A stretch of DNA of 64,000 nt from Myrica gale (lineage: Eukaryota > Streptophyta > Magnoliopsida > Fagales > Myricaceae): the NCBI GenBank assembly GCA_963930655.1, contig OZ005609.1, forward strand, positions 21,401,001-21,465,000, in the 5' to 3' direction. The notes below the pieces were generated by a model, which searched no databases, was not told the DNA's origin, and saw only the letters and a program-made list of their open reading frames with translations. This document shows, piece by piece, positions 22,801-35,131 of the stretch. Within the stretch, counting starts at the first letter, position 1; every line of letters starts with the position of its first letter. Position numbers and translations under genes: made by a program.

Positions 22801-25800
22801 AGGATGGATCCACTTGGCATGTGTCATAACTGTACTCTTGGACTCAACCAGTGGGCGCACCCAGCCTAAAGTTCTCTGTTTCAAGCAGTCATTCAAATTT
22901 CAGTACTAAATCGTCCCCTCCCTCTCCCAACAGAATTTAGACAAGAAAACTTGATGTTTTTAGTAATGAAAAATTTCACTCTTCTTTTGTAATCTTTTAA
23001 GAGATGTTGATTCAGTGCATAAAGTGATTTCGGAGAATACTATGATTTGTTCCTGTTGCAGAATATGTCGTGGCTGTCAAGGACACTTTTTTCACTTGAT
23101 CAAATCAGTCTGGCATTCTATCTATTTCTTGCTCCCTAGTTAAAGATCCTCGAGCAATTAGGAAATTCTGTCATATGGCCTTTCAAACCACCAAGTGAAA
23201 ATAGATGGTTCCTTTCAGCACCTTTTCTTGGCTGCATGCTACCATGTTTTTGATAAGTAACTGCATGCTAACATTCGATCTCATCTTCCTTTCCCCATTC
23301 CTATTTATGCTTTTTATATGGGCCCTAAATCATAGCTGTTTTATGGCTTTACAGCGGAGTTTGCCACTGACTATTTTCAGTCGTATATGCTAGATTGATG
23401 CCCCAGGAGGATCAGAATCTTGGGACAATCTTATTTTCAGATCTTGTTTATGATTTGAGACATTGTGCTGCACTAGAGTTGGAGGATCAGTGATTGTTTC
23501 TAGTTACTTTAAATAGTCTTGTTGAGTTGAATTCGATGGTGGTCATTTTGGAACTCAAAGACTATCTCCTCGGTAACTTGTATTAGTGGTTATTTATTCG
23601 GATGCTCGTAAATGTAAACATGTTTTGGTCATCTGGATTATCTTCATTTTTTAAACAAGTGAAAATACTATATCTCACTGTTTACTTTCAAGATCTTTGT
23701 GGTTGAATTTGTGGTAGGAACTTTCTTTTTGTATTGCTTTATGGAGTTATTGATTACCCATTCATTGTGTCTGAGTGCAGAAAGAATGTTTTTTATGCAT
23801 TCTCAACTGTTAACTTTGCCTAAGCCTTTCAGGAAAAATTATCTTAGGATAGTGGCCAAAGTAATTACATCTTTAAATTGGATAACTGAGTATATTTAAC
23901 CCAGCGAGAAAAGAGAAAATTTTTGGTGATTTTATTTGTGTTAGTTTCTCATTGTAACTGTAAAATTCTGATGCTTGACTCAGGTGTTATTCAGTTCTTA
24001 AAAGAATTGGATATTGGTTCGCTGGATATTGGGGATTGTCTAGGTACTACCTTTGTCAGACCTTTCTATTTCTAGTAACTTTGTTTTCTGTCTCGTTCTC
24101 ACTGTGTTCAATTATACCAGCAATTGGTGCAATATTCGCTGCAACAGATTCTGTGTGTACATTGCAGGTATGGGAGATATAAGCATTTTAGCATGTCTTG
24201 AAATGGTCAAGATACCAATACTTCAAATCTAAACTTTTTCCACATAACAATGTAGGTGCTTAATCAGGATGAGACACCCTTGCTCTATAGTCTTGTATTT
24301 GGGGAGGGTGTTGTAAATGATGCCACCTCGGTGGTACTTTTCAATGCGATCCAAAGCTTTGACCTCAATCATATCGATCCCAGTATCGCTTTACATTTCA
24401 TTGGCAACTTCCTTTATTTGTTTCTCACGAGCACAATGCTTGGGGTGTTGGTGAGGCTCTCTCCCTCCCTCCCTCCCTCCACACCCTCTCTCTCCTCCCA
24501 TATTTATATGCAAATGAACAAGTGTTGTGTTACATGCGCTATTCCATTGTGGTTTGACATATCTTCTTACTGCTGCAGACTGGCCTGCTTAGTGCTTACA
24601 TAATCAAAAAGCTGTATTTTGGCAGGTATGTTGAATAATCAAGTCATGCTGCATTTACCTTTTTTTTTCAACAAAAAAAATCTTAGTCGATTATGGTATT
24701 TGTTGAAAATGGAGCAAGTTGCATAATAAGAAGGTGCCGTGTTAGTCTTTATATCAGAGTAGGCTAACAAGGTGCCTTCTTTTGTCTGTATCAGTTGGAT
24801 TAGTGGATGAGTTAATCAGGTATGAAACTAGAGTTTAGTGGAGACTGTTTGATGACAAAGACTACGGTGATAGCTAACCTGTAAGAAGGTCTCCTAATTT
24901 GGGGTCTCAAGAATTCTTAAACCATGTGGGAATGGAACGTGTCAGAGTCACATAATATTATCAAAATCTAATATGATAATTTATGGCACACTTCAGGCAC
25001 TCTACGGATCGTGAAGTTGCTCTTATGATGCTCATGGCATACCTTTCATATATGCTGGCTGAAGTAAGATTTCTAATGGATTTGTAGCACTTTTTAACCT
25101 TTCTAAGCTTCAAGTGCTTTATGTGGATTTGATAGATTGCTCATTGTTGGTTATATCACTAGGGTTCTAATTTTTGTGATCTGTTCTGCAGTTATTCTAT
25201 TTGAGTGGGATCCTCACTGTGTTCTTTTGTGGGATTGTCATGTCCCATTACACCTGGCACAATGTAACTGAGAGTTCAAGAATCACCACCAAGTACAATT
25301 TCTTGGAAACTTTTGAAGGCATTTGAATCCATTTGTCATATTTAGAATATAGGTGGATTTTTCTTGTACCTAATTGTTTAATTTTGTCTCCAAATTATCA
25401 CAGGCATGCATTTGCAACCCTTTCATTTGTAGCTGAGAATTTTCTCTTCCTTTATGTTGGTATGGATGCCCTGGACATCGAAAAGTGGAGATTTGTCAGT
25501 GACAGGTATTATCTACATGGGGCTAACAATTGTAGTTCTGAGCTATTGATGTTTCTAGACTGAATTTTTGCTATAGTTGCCTCACTGAAACATTATTTAT
25601 TGTTTTAACGCACAATGCTTGATTTGCTTTTTGCAGTCCTGGAACATCAGTTGCAGTGAGTTCAATACTGCTAGCCTTGATTATGGTTGGAAGAGCTGCC
25701 TTTGTTTTCCCCTTATCTCTTTTAATTAACCTAATGAAAAAATCTCCAAATGACAAAATCAACATCAGGAAGCAAGTATGGTTTCTGTTTCTCTAACGGT

Positions 25801-27118
25801 ATAGTTCTATTTCTTTTCAGTATATTGATCTACTAAATTATACAATCACCATTGTAGGTGATAATATGGTGGGCTGGTCTCATGAGAGGTGCTGTGTCTA
25901 TGGCACTTGCTTATAATCAGGTGAGATTTGGACATACTGATTTATTTGGGACAAAAGGACTGATGAAATCGAATCAGTTAGGTAAAGAGACAAGTTGTTA
26001 AATAGTAAAAAAACCTGTGGGAAATATTGTTGTGGATACGTGGTTAGTTTTTTTTTGGTTAACTTATATTTGCTATTCTCATTCAAATGAGAACATGCTT
26101 TAAGTTTTTGTAGAAATTGGATTGCGACTGTTTGTTTTGTAAGATTGGAAGTTGTTATTGGAGATGAGATTATTCAGTAAATCCTCCACTCTCTTGAATG
26201 CAGTTCACAAGGGCAGGACATACTCAATTGCGAGGGAATGCAATCATGATCACGAGCACCATAACTGTCGTTCTTTTCAGCACAGTGGTGAGATATCTCT
26301 TTCCTTTTCTGTGATTTATGAAATTGTTTTGAGTGAATTTATGGGTTCTCCCATAACGAAGGGTTTGTTTTTGCCTTTCTTTTGGACTCAGTGTGGTTCG
26401 AACTTATTTACATAGTTAAAAATTTCACAATTCATGTTAAATAGCGTAATTTGACCTGTTGATATGCCATGGGTTTGAATTTCCTGGGAACTAACGACAA
26501 GGTCTAGAGTGAAAACTGTTATGGCTGTTGCCGTTAATTTCGTTAAATTATTCAGCATTTAATGGAGCCACTTAGCTCAAGCTGCTTCAATGCCTCCTGC
26601 TTCTAAAGGTTTCTTCCGGGCATAAGATAGCCAACAATGCCTCCCAAGTGTTTTTACAGCAATTCTGCAGATCAGATTTAAAGGATTATTTTACATGAGG
26701 AATGTTGGCAATGTTATATGAAGGAGTTTTTATCTTATACCTATGCTCTATATCATCGTAATAACCTTTGATACTTGATTCTGTTCAGGTGTTTGGTTTG
26801 TTGACCAAACCTTTAATAAGGCTCCTGCTGCCTCATGCAAAACACACAACCAGCATGGTACTCTCGGAGTCATCTACTCCAAAATCGGTCACCGTGCCTC
26901 TTCTTGGAGAGGGGCAGGATTCGGAGCTTGACCTTGTTGACCCTGGACTTCCACGGCCAGGCAGCCTACGTGCACTCCTCAGCACTCCCACGCACACTGT
27001 TCATCGTTACTGGCGTAAGTTTGATGATGCCTTCATGCGTCCAGTATTTGGTGGCCGGGGTTTTGTTCCATTCATTCCTGGATCACCAACCGAACGGAGT
27101 TTCCATCAAGGGCAATAA
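19817..27118 (+). CDS. NHX2: Vacuolar Na+(K+)/H+ antiporter, NHX1/NHX2 class
   Basis: Exchanges cytosolic Na+ or K+ for luminal H+ at the tonoplast, supporting salt tolerance, pH and K+ storage. Fourteen coding exons: 19817-19990, 20152-20270, 21393-21490, 23984-24043, 24121-24167, 24256-24450, 24579-24625, 24997-25063, 25192-25292, 25404-25505, 25637-25775, 25858-25920, 26204-26287, 26789-27118. They sum to 541 aa, against 538 in Arabidopsis NHX1. The amiloride-binding LFFIYLLPPI motif is at residues 84-93. ATDSVCTLQ (Asp160) and FGEGVVNDATSVV (Asn187-Asp188) form the ion-binding core. The C-terminal tail ends with FVPFIPGSPTER. I chose the start at MASGLSY because relatives begin there; an in-frame ATG nine codons upstream (19790) is possible. 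The details are closer to NHX2 than NHX1. Intron 3 (2.5 kb) is the longest; no break was found. Confidence 0.95.
20369..20397. repeat. (GT)n microsatellite in NHX intron 2
   Basis: About 14 GT dinucleotides with one interruption, inside the intron after 20270. Confidence 0.9.
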
Positions 27119-28167
27119 GAAGGCGGCCAAACAAAGATGTACAATAAATCATAGATCGAAACATCCCGGAATCAGGGGCCACGTGCCTTTGAACCAGCTT
27201 GTGAGATATCTTGTGAACCTTTGGGTGGTGAGAAGCAATGTACCATAATCTTCTGAAACTGTTACATATCATATATAGCAGATCGATTTTGCCCCTAGCC
27301 CTGGAAAGGGATTGGGATATGACCGTTAGATGTCAGGAATTCAATCATTGTGAAGCCTGCTTGTAGTTTTCTGATGACAAACACCCTGAAGTAGTAAACA
27401 AGGATTTGAACTGCTCGGCTCCTGTCCTTCATACTTTCCGACTGATCAAGTGCATCTTTTGTACCTATGTTTGGACAGTGAGAGCATCCAAACTGTTGTG
27501 CCTGAAAAACTCAATCGACATCTTGAAAGATTCATTTGAAAATTTGCTCTGCAAGAGAGATTGTAAGATGGATGGATCACTTTCTGATTTCTCATGCTTT
27601 TATGTTTCAATGGTGTACTAGTTTACCTTTCAAAATCCTAGTGATAATATTTGCGTGGCCCCCCAAAATATGAGAAGGGAAACACAGAACTTGAGCACAG
27701 CGCAAGATAAAACCAGTACATTGTTGAGCTACGTAACCTTTTAACAGTTGGGAGGAATAATTGAATATGTACTTGCATGCACAAGAACAAAGGGAAGTAC
27801 TCTGTGCTGCATGATATGAGACGGTATGTCGCTCTAATTATTATGAAGAAAAAAGTAAATGATCCATGCTTTTCGTTTCTTTCTTTCTCCTCTTAGAAAC
27901 CCAAGAAAATCATCCAGGAGATTTAGGGAAGACATTGTATAAACATAGTCGAGTATCTCAGGAAAAAAAAGTAGTACCAATCATCGTGACATTCAGATGC
28001 TGAGAACCCTAACAAACTTTCTTTCTATCTGCAAGACATACCAGAATATCTATTCCAAGCTAAATTTCATTCAGGGGAAGGGAACCAGGGAACCAAAAAA
28101 GAAATAGAAATATCTCAAGATGAGAAATAGATTGTGGGCACTGAGACCGTGCATTATAGGCATCACT
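27119..28167. other. Convergent 3' ends of NHX and the FRIGIDA-like gene
   Basis: The two genes face each other here. The stretch should hold both 3' UTRs; several AATAAA-like words are present but no single cleavage site can be chosen. No other gene is seen. Confidence 0.5.
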
Positions 28168-31100
28168 CTACGAAAAAGACATATCATAATAATCAGGGAT
28201 CCTTCGTGGTTGCCCCAGGTAGTAAGAAAGCGGTCTGCCCGGACTTGAATTAGGAGCAATGGCTACTTCTGCGTGAGAACCAGCTGATGCAACCTGCCCA
28301 GTGCTCCTATTTAGAGCCATAGCTCTTCCATACTGCAGAGCTGATGAGCTCATACCAGGTTGAGAGCCAAACGTTCCATAGTGTCCAGTTGTCGAGTTCA
28401 TATGTTGGCCAACACTAGTGGAGCCCATCAATTCGTAAGGTCGAGTGGTCAAGTTCCTGTGTTGAGTAATGGAGCCAGCACGCAGCAAACCATATGGAGT
28501 AGCCGACAAGCTCGAAAGTGGAGGGCTGGGAGAGGAGCGCACCAAACTATACTGTCCAGCAGGTGGAGTGTAGTAATAGGGATCCTGATCATAGAATGAG
28601 TTTTGCTGATGATGGTGAGTTGGTTGCCTTGAGTGGATGCTGAGAGAAGAACCAACTCCCACATTTGGGATAGATGCTCCAGAAGCTATTCCAGAGAATT
28701 CTGCACCTTGGTCCAAAAGGAAGCCTTCTGGCAGATGATAAGACTTCTGCACTGAGTGAGTTGAGAAAGCTTCATTTACAGATGCATGCGCTGTGTCTCT
28801 CCGAGGATGCTTATTTCCCTGCTGATGATTCGATTGAGCTATCCATTCAGGGGCAGTACGTTTATTTGCATTCTGCTGTTGCAGCTGATCCTTTGGGCCT
28901 GAGGCTGTTGCTGCAGCTTTCATCTCTTTTATATGCTTCCTCAGCTGCAGGATGCGGTTTTTGAGGATCTCGGGAGAGTATTGGGATGCAAGCTGGTAAG
29001 AATCAATGCATCTTATTACAGCCTTTATAGCGGCTATTTCTTTGTTTGTAGCCTCATCCTGTGAGGGAATTTAATGAAATATAGAATAAGCAAAACAGAA
29101 GTTTGATTCTGAGTATCAGAGACAATGTGGATAAACAAAAAGGGGAGGCAAATATACCTGTGCTTTAATAGACTTCTTTCCCTTGCAACTCATCTTCCTA
29201 AACTTCTTGGCCCGCTTTAAATGTTCTTTAAGCAGGGGTATTGGTGGGAACTTGTCAACCAGTTCATACGCATAAACAAATCTGAGAGCATCAGGTAGTC
29301 TATTCTGTGAAATGACTTTCTGGATAAAATCTGGGACAAGTAAACAGAGTTGCAGGCTCCCCATTAGACTTCAGAAAATAAGGTAAGCAATATGAAGCCA
29401 ACAAAACCAGTAATGTCCAGATAGGCCAGAAACAATAACAGGAATAAACGCATCAAGAGACCCCACTAGCAGCAGGGAAAGATTAGTGAGAAGCAAAACT
29501 GTGAGGCCAAGAAAAAAAAAGCAGTGAAACTGTGAATGATAAAGCACGCTGTAATTTACTAAAATAAGGCTCTATAGAGCTGTGACAATAAGAAAATTCA
29601 CAACAGCAAGGGTATCAGTGTCATACACTTTCGAATGAAAGGAACCCACTTAATAGATGTGTACATTTGAAACAATCAAAGTAGTATCTTGAGGCAATCA
29701 TAGCCAACAAGGTGACCCAGATTCCTCACGAGTTGGCAAATATGAATGCATATCAAAGTGCATAGTCGACCAGAGTATTGCATCTGCAACTAGAAAAAAT
29801 CATTTGTAGTACATAACAACATATCATAAACTCATACTAGAACAGAATAAAGGTTCCATATTCAATTGAAAAATGGAGCACAACTATAGAAGAAAAGATT
29901 AAAACGCTTCTAAAACCCACTGAGAAACTGACTACTGGTTTTGAATCTACAGAACCGATAAAGAACATAATGTCAAAAGCAAAAAGAAAGTGAATCACAT
30001 CCATTTATGGTGATATGATTCTATTGGTTGACACCACACTCACAGAAAAACCACGAAGGCACAAAAATTATTTTCTTAGTACCAGAGCAGGAGCCCCGGA
30101 TAAGCCTTGGAAAACACAAAAATACACACGGCAGCTAGACACAGACAAAAGAACCAAGAAAAGGGACATGACGATGATCCAATATTTGTTTTCGCCCAGC
30201 CATGGTCATAAGAGTAGACATAGTACATACATGAAATAAACTAGATAAAAGTCTCTCAATCACAAACAGTATGACATAACAATCATCCAGCCATGAAAGT
30301 CGCTTTTTTGGTAAGATACTACTCACGCAACAACTCTTAAACACCTAGTGATTACAAGGGATGAATGCCTCGTGGCCACTCACAAGAATTATTGCTACCT
30401 TTGTATACAGAAGGATCAATTATGGGAATGACCATCAAGGAAGGGATTCCTTGAGGGAAAAATCTATCAACTTGGCCGAGCATTATTACAAGCTCAAAAA
30501 ATCTGAAAGAAAGAGAAGTTCAAGCTTCACCCAGTATTTTTTTCACCCCTTATATTGAACACCTGACAACGAAAATTGTAGGAAAAAGGAGCAATAAGGC
30601 CACTGATTACCACTCCAAAGACAACAGAATAACAAATATGTACGCAATGCACACGAAAAACACTCTATAAACTATCTAGTCATGAAGATTTTGAGTTCAA
30701 AAAGCAAGAACAATTCATTCAAAGTTTCAAACTTACCAGAGGCCCTATCTGCAAAACCAAGAGCCCGAAACAATTCCGGGGCCTGCTTACGCTGTAAGAC
30801 GCTATCAAAAAGTGTCAACACCTCGTCTTCATTGAACTCATCCGTTAGCTCAAACGCACCCAAAAGCAGCAAAAATCCGTACACCTCAAAAGAATTCTTC
30901 ACTCCCACTCTTATCTTTGCCTTCCACTCGAGGGCTAGTTTCATTGCGTCCTCTTTCACTTCTTCTTTAATTAACGATCTAACTCTCATCAACTCCTCCA
31001 ACAGTAGCACACAACTCCTCCTTGCAACAGCAATCCCAGCATTCATATCTTCCTTCGATTCATAAAAATTATACCATTTCACTGCATCAACCACTAGCTT

Positions 31101-31853
31101 TCCACAATCGACTGAAACCTTAAGCGCATTATATATATCGTTGCGCATCGATTCCTGCTCTTTCAAACCCTCATTCAAGTACAATAACAATGCCTTCCCA
31201 TCATATAGTGGAATGCCATTAAAAGACGCATGTTCAGGTAAAGATTCTTCCGCTTTCACTCTGTGTTGGATGGTTTTGAATTGGGTTTCCTTAGAATTTT
31301 CCCTCGTTGTTAGGGTGGGGCTCAATTGGGTTTCTTTAGAATCGATCTGGGATTGGATGGTCGGAACTAATTGGATCTTTTTGTAAGTGGATAGGGATTC
31401 TTTGCATTTGTCCTCGGATTGAAGAGTTGCAGTCGATTGGTTTTCGGTGGTATTGAATTTGACTTGGCATTGGAGGGTTGGACTCAATTCGGTTTCTTCG
31501 GTTTTGGCTTGGGAGCGGACGGTTGGAACCAGTGGGGTTTCTTTGGAATCGATTGGGGTTTCCAGCGATTTGGTTCGAGATAGGAGTGTGGGGTTGACAT
31601 CGGTTGGTAGCGCAGTGTCCTGGGATGGGAGGGTGGGAGCGAGTTGGTCCTGTTTGGGTTGGAGTTGCTGGAGTTTGGATTCAATTGAGCCGCGGATGGA
31701 CAGGAAGTGGTCCTCCAGGTCCTGCCATAGAAGGGTGAAGTTGGCGACGGCAGCAGCATGGGTTTTGAGGAGGTTGAATGCTTTGGGGATGTTTGGTTTC
31801 TTCGACTCTGCCGGTTGGAGTTCGGCAGAGACTTTCTCCAATGTGGACGACAT
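28168..31853 (-). CDS. FRL: FRIGIDA-like protein
   Basis: Member of the plant FRIGIDA family, nuclear scaffold proteins. FRIGIDA and FRL1 act in the complex that raises FLC transcription, while other members have broader roles. Three exons on the minus strand: 31853-30737, 29330-29158, 29058-28168, all in phase, giving 726 aa. The N-terminus has a short helical block (KAFNLLKTHAAAVANFTLLW, residues 25-44). Residues 70-200 are a degenerate repeat tract. The family domain runs from about 205 to 460, with LFRALGFADRASDF across the first junction and LPDALRFVYAYELVDKFPP in exon 2. The tail is low-complexity Ser/Gly/Tyr/Gln rich. It is longer than most FRL proteins, largely because of the repeats and the tail. 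The paralogue group (FRL1/2, 3, 4 or 5) cannot be decided by eye. Confidence 0.88.
31254..31646 (-). repeat. Degenerate in-frame repeat coding tract in the FRIGIDA-like gene
   Basis: About eight units of 15-20 aa with a core like L-x-P-T-x-x-S-Q, at protein positions near 71, 87, 108, 123, 139, 162, 177 and 192. Several are linked by DSKETQL/DSKETPL. The matching DNA words (for example TTGGGTTTC, GATTGGATGG on the plus strand) also repeat. Confidence 0.75.
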
Positions 31854-32153
31854 TCTGGTAGTAGGGTGGAAGAACTGGATACAGAGAGGGGAAGTGATAT
31901 TCGGGATTAAAAATGTATGGGAAATAGTACACGAGGTATTTGTCCCTTTCGTCTGCGAGTCTCTTTTTCGAATTAGTGATACTGAGTTTTTTTGTTTTTG
32001 TTTTACATAGTCTTTAATTATGAATTTAACGAGATTTTGTGCTCATTACTAAAATTTATTAATGTCTATTTCAAAGTTGATCTTGTGATTAATATATGAT
32101 AGGATGAGATATGGCCGGCCCAATAGTATAAAAGAGAGGCACAGGGATAAGAT

Positions 32154-32638
32154 CAGGGTCGGCTCAAGCCAAAGGCAGAAGGCGCTATATAAATTTGTAG
32201 GCTTTTTGTATAAATTTTAATATAAAATATTTACAAATTATTAAAATTAATATAAAATATTGAAATACCCCATTAATTATTTTTCTAGGGCTCTTACACA
32301 TGACATCAAAGCCCCATAACTTGTACAATTTAGAAATTTATAGGACATTAATATAATTTGTATAGTTAATTTATTATAGGGTTTTTTTTTCTCTTTTAGC
32401 AAAGTTCATAATGTGAAAAATGATTATGAAGCTTGAAAAAAACATATCAATGAGCAAAAAAATAGTACACTTATGATAAAAAATAAAAATATTGCATCTT
32501 GCCATTTGTTTTAGCTCGATTGTCTTTTTTATTTCTTGGGTCATCTACAATATAAAATAAAATTTCTCTTTGTGGGGCCTTGCTTAGGGTGAGGCCTTAG
32601 GCTATCGCCTAAATGGCCTTACCCTTGAGCCGACACTG
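32154..32638. mobile_element. hAT MITE with 8-bp target duplication
   Basis: 485 bp, starting CAGGGTCGGCTCAAG and ending CTTGAGCCGACACTG, flanked by an exact GATAAGAT (32146-32153 and 32639-32646). The core is AT-rich with no ORF. It sits ~300 bp upstream of the FRIGIDA-like start. Confidence 0.95.
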
Positions 32639-32646
32639 GATAAGAT

Positions 32647-33294
32647 AAATCCCCTCGTGATAATGGAAATCAGCTCTCAGACTCTAAATATGAATGAGAA
32701 TTTTAACCACCTCGAGCAGTTTAGTTCCAGTGAGATTGTATCTCTTCGAGACTAATAAAAGACAAGTTACACATTTTTAATTTTACATTTTAATTACTAG
32801 TCTTTATATTAATATTCCACCCTCAAAAAAATCTTTAACTTAGGCATATGAGGTGAGCCTTCGATGCCACCCTCAATTCTCTTTTACATATTTGAGTATT
32901 GAATTCGGATTCACTGATCGTTCGCTCATGTGATGATTTTTGACATCATCAATATGATAAATGGGTATTCTAGCATGATTTTGACACTAGTATCTTATCA
33001 AGATCCTTAACATGACGAAGACAATAGTTCGATCCCTCTAACATGTTAACCTTGTAGTTCATTAGCTCAAAATGATTTTTCTTCCTTATTTTTTCTTATA
33101 TAGACAAGTAATAAAACATTACAAAATATAGGGAAAGAAAAATACGGAGGAGGAATGTCACTATTGTATGGTATAATTACCATGACAAAATGGACCAACG
33201 TAACTCGCCACATTATGAACTAGAAAATTCAACTATTAGCGACATATTGCATTTTCTATCTGCAAAAAGGACCTCAAATTTAACTGGATATAGT
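32647..33294. other. AT-rich intergenic DNA
   Basis: I see no gene, inverted repeat or element end in this stretch. Confidence 0.5.
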
Positions 33295-33302
33295 TAACTT
33301 AA

Positions 33303-33851
33303 GAGAAATATACAAATATCACAGTGGGTTTTAACGCCTTTTTTGAAAACTCACCGGGTTTTAAAAAATTTCAAACTGCTCACTAGGTTTATTATTTTTG
33401 TATCAAAAATCACTGAACCCAACGCCGTTAGACCCGTTTAACAGAAAATTCATTACGTCAAATCACAATATGCCACGTGTCACTAAATAAATTATAAAAA
33501 AATTAATCTAAAATTAATAAAACAAAACATTATTAATCTAAAACAAAACCCAACGTCGGGGGAGGCGGGTCTCCCCCCTCCACCGTGAAAGGATCAGGGT
33601 TGCCCGATCCTTTCGTTTTTTTTTTTTAAATTCATAATGTTTTTTTATTAATTTTAGATTTTTATTTATTTAGTGACACATCATATTGTGATTGGATGTG
33701 ATGTATTTTCCGTTAAACGGGTCTAACGGCGTTGGGTTCAGTGATTTTTGATACAAAAATGATAAACCTAGTGAGCAGTTTAAAATTTTTTAAAAACCCG
33801 GTGAGTTTTCAAAAAGGCTTTAAAAACCGGTATGATATTTGTATATTTCCC
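33303..33851. mobile_element. Long-armed foldback MITE
   Basis: The arms GAGAAATATACAAATATC and GATATTTGTATATTTCCC pair for roughly 180 bases per side, including an AACGCCGTTAGACCCGTTTA block. An exact 8-bp TAACTTAA flanks it (33295-33302 and 33852-33859). The loop is about 100 bases with a GGATCAGGGTTGCCCGATCC hairpin. The superfamily (MULE or hAT) is unclear. Confidence 0.85.
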
Positions 33852-33889
33852 TAACTTAAAATAGACCAATTCTGCTGCGAGCGAGGCGC

Positions 33890-34265
33890 ATATATGGGTG
33901 GCCCAACTGGAATCTTTCAGAAGTATATGGGAAGCACCCTACATGTTGACCAATCCAGCAAAGAAATGGGAATTGATCTCTTCTTTCACTGTCCAATAGC
34001 TCGTATTGCTTGGCTTGAATCAATCTGGTCACTTCTGGTGGAGGAAATCCAGGGGAACCTACTGAGCAAGTTATTCAGAAGATCGTCCAGCCAGGGACAC
34101 ATTTTCAGCTCCCTGCCAGAAACCAAAGAAATTTCATCCTGAATGCTGCCATTGTCTTGGACTACCTCTAGTTTCCCAGAAACTCTGTGACCAGATTCTG
34201 GAGTCTTCTTCCCGACAACCTCACCCTACGGGGGTTGATTGACTCCCTCTCGGGGTTTATGTCTC
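33890..34265 (+). mobile_element. LINE fragment (3' part of ORF2)
   Basis: DLFFHCPIARIAWLESIWSL matches the zinc-finger region that follows reverse transcriptase in plant L1-type LINEs. A second frame then reads FILNAAIVLDYL and FPRNSVTRFW, the next conserved block. A stop replaces the Trp expected between them, and at least one frame change lies near 34100. It is a short dead fragment with no tail. Confidence 0.6.
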
Positions 34266-34274
34266 CTAATTCTA

Positions 34275-34447
34275 GGGCATGTTCGTTTTGAGAAAATTTT
34301 AAGAATTTTAAAAATAATGTGAATATTTAGGTGATGTTTGAGTTTTATTGATATGAATGTAAAAATTGTTGAATTGTATTAATATGTGTAAAAATAATAA
34401 TGTTGAGTTGAATTCAAATTCTAAAATTTTTAACCAAACCATGACCC
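34275..34447. mobile_element. Tourist-like (PIF/Harbinger) MITE
   Basis: About 173 bp, starting GGGCATGTTCGTTTTGAG and ending AACCAAACCATGACCC, with TA at both flanks (a 3-bp TAG/CTA type target). AT-rich core with TTGAATT words. Confidence 0.6.
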
Positions 34448-34698
34448 TAGTTGTTCTTTTATTTGGATTCCTCGCAAACTGAACTGTTTTGCTCGTTTAT
34501 TAACTTTTTGGGCTACAGCTCGGGGTTCCGCAGGAAGTGTTTAAGACGGATTCTCTCAGTTAGACATTGTCTGAGCTTTCCAAGTCGTACTGAAGCAAAG
34601 CACTCAATTACTCTGTTCATCCTAATCCAAGCACTCGATTATTCTTTTGAGACGAATCCAAGCACCCTCCTCCAACCTGACCTGAGGTTGCAGTTGGA

Positions 34699-34701
<3 letters not shown>

Positions 34702-34770
<69 letters not shown>

Positions 34771-34771
34771 A
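34702..34771. repeat. Compound (CT)n(TA)n microsatellite
   Basis: About 24 CT followed by about 10 TA units. Confidence 0.97.
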
Positions 34772-35131
34772 AGCCTGTTTTCTTTCCTTCTTTTTTTCCT
34801 CATTCTTGTTGAGCATGGGAAAACACATTTACTGGTGAAATTTTAAACATCATTAGAAGAGACGAAAGGAGGCAATTCAAACCTTGCTATAGAGATTACC
34901 CATTAGATACTAGATGAGTGAAAACTTTCAGTCTTCAGTAATACAGCAAAGAGGGGGGGTAGGTAGGGCAAAGCGAAAATAAACAAAGCATCCAATTTAC
35001 GACCACAAAACAGTCCCAATGGAAAACAGAAAGGTTCGTCATTTATTTGGAAGAACCCTCATCAAGTCCTTCACAAGCCCCTCTGAGCCGATACATGTTC
35101 TACTGCGCACGCAGGTACTGGGAAAGGCAGT
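34772..35131 (-). other. 3' UTR zone of the Cu/Zn SOD gene
   Basis: Lies directly downstream (on the minus strand) of the SOD stop codon. No other coding sequence is supported. The exact polyadenylation site is not clear. Confidence 0.45.

Noticed and set aside
28360-28599. Plus-strand open frames opposite FRIGIDA-like exon 3
   Set aside because: They are antisense shadows of the low-complexity tail; exon phases and family similarity support only the minus strand.
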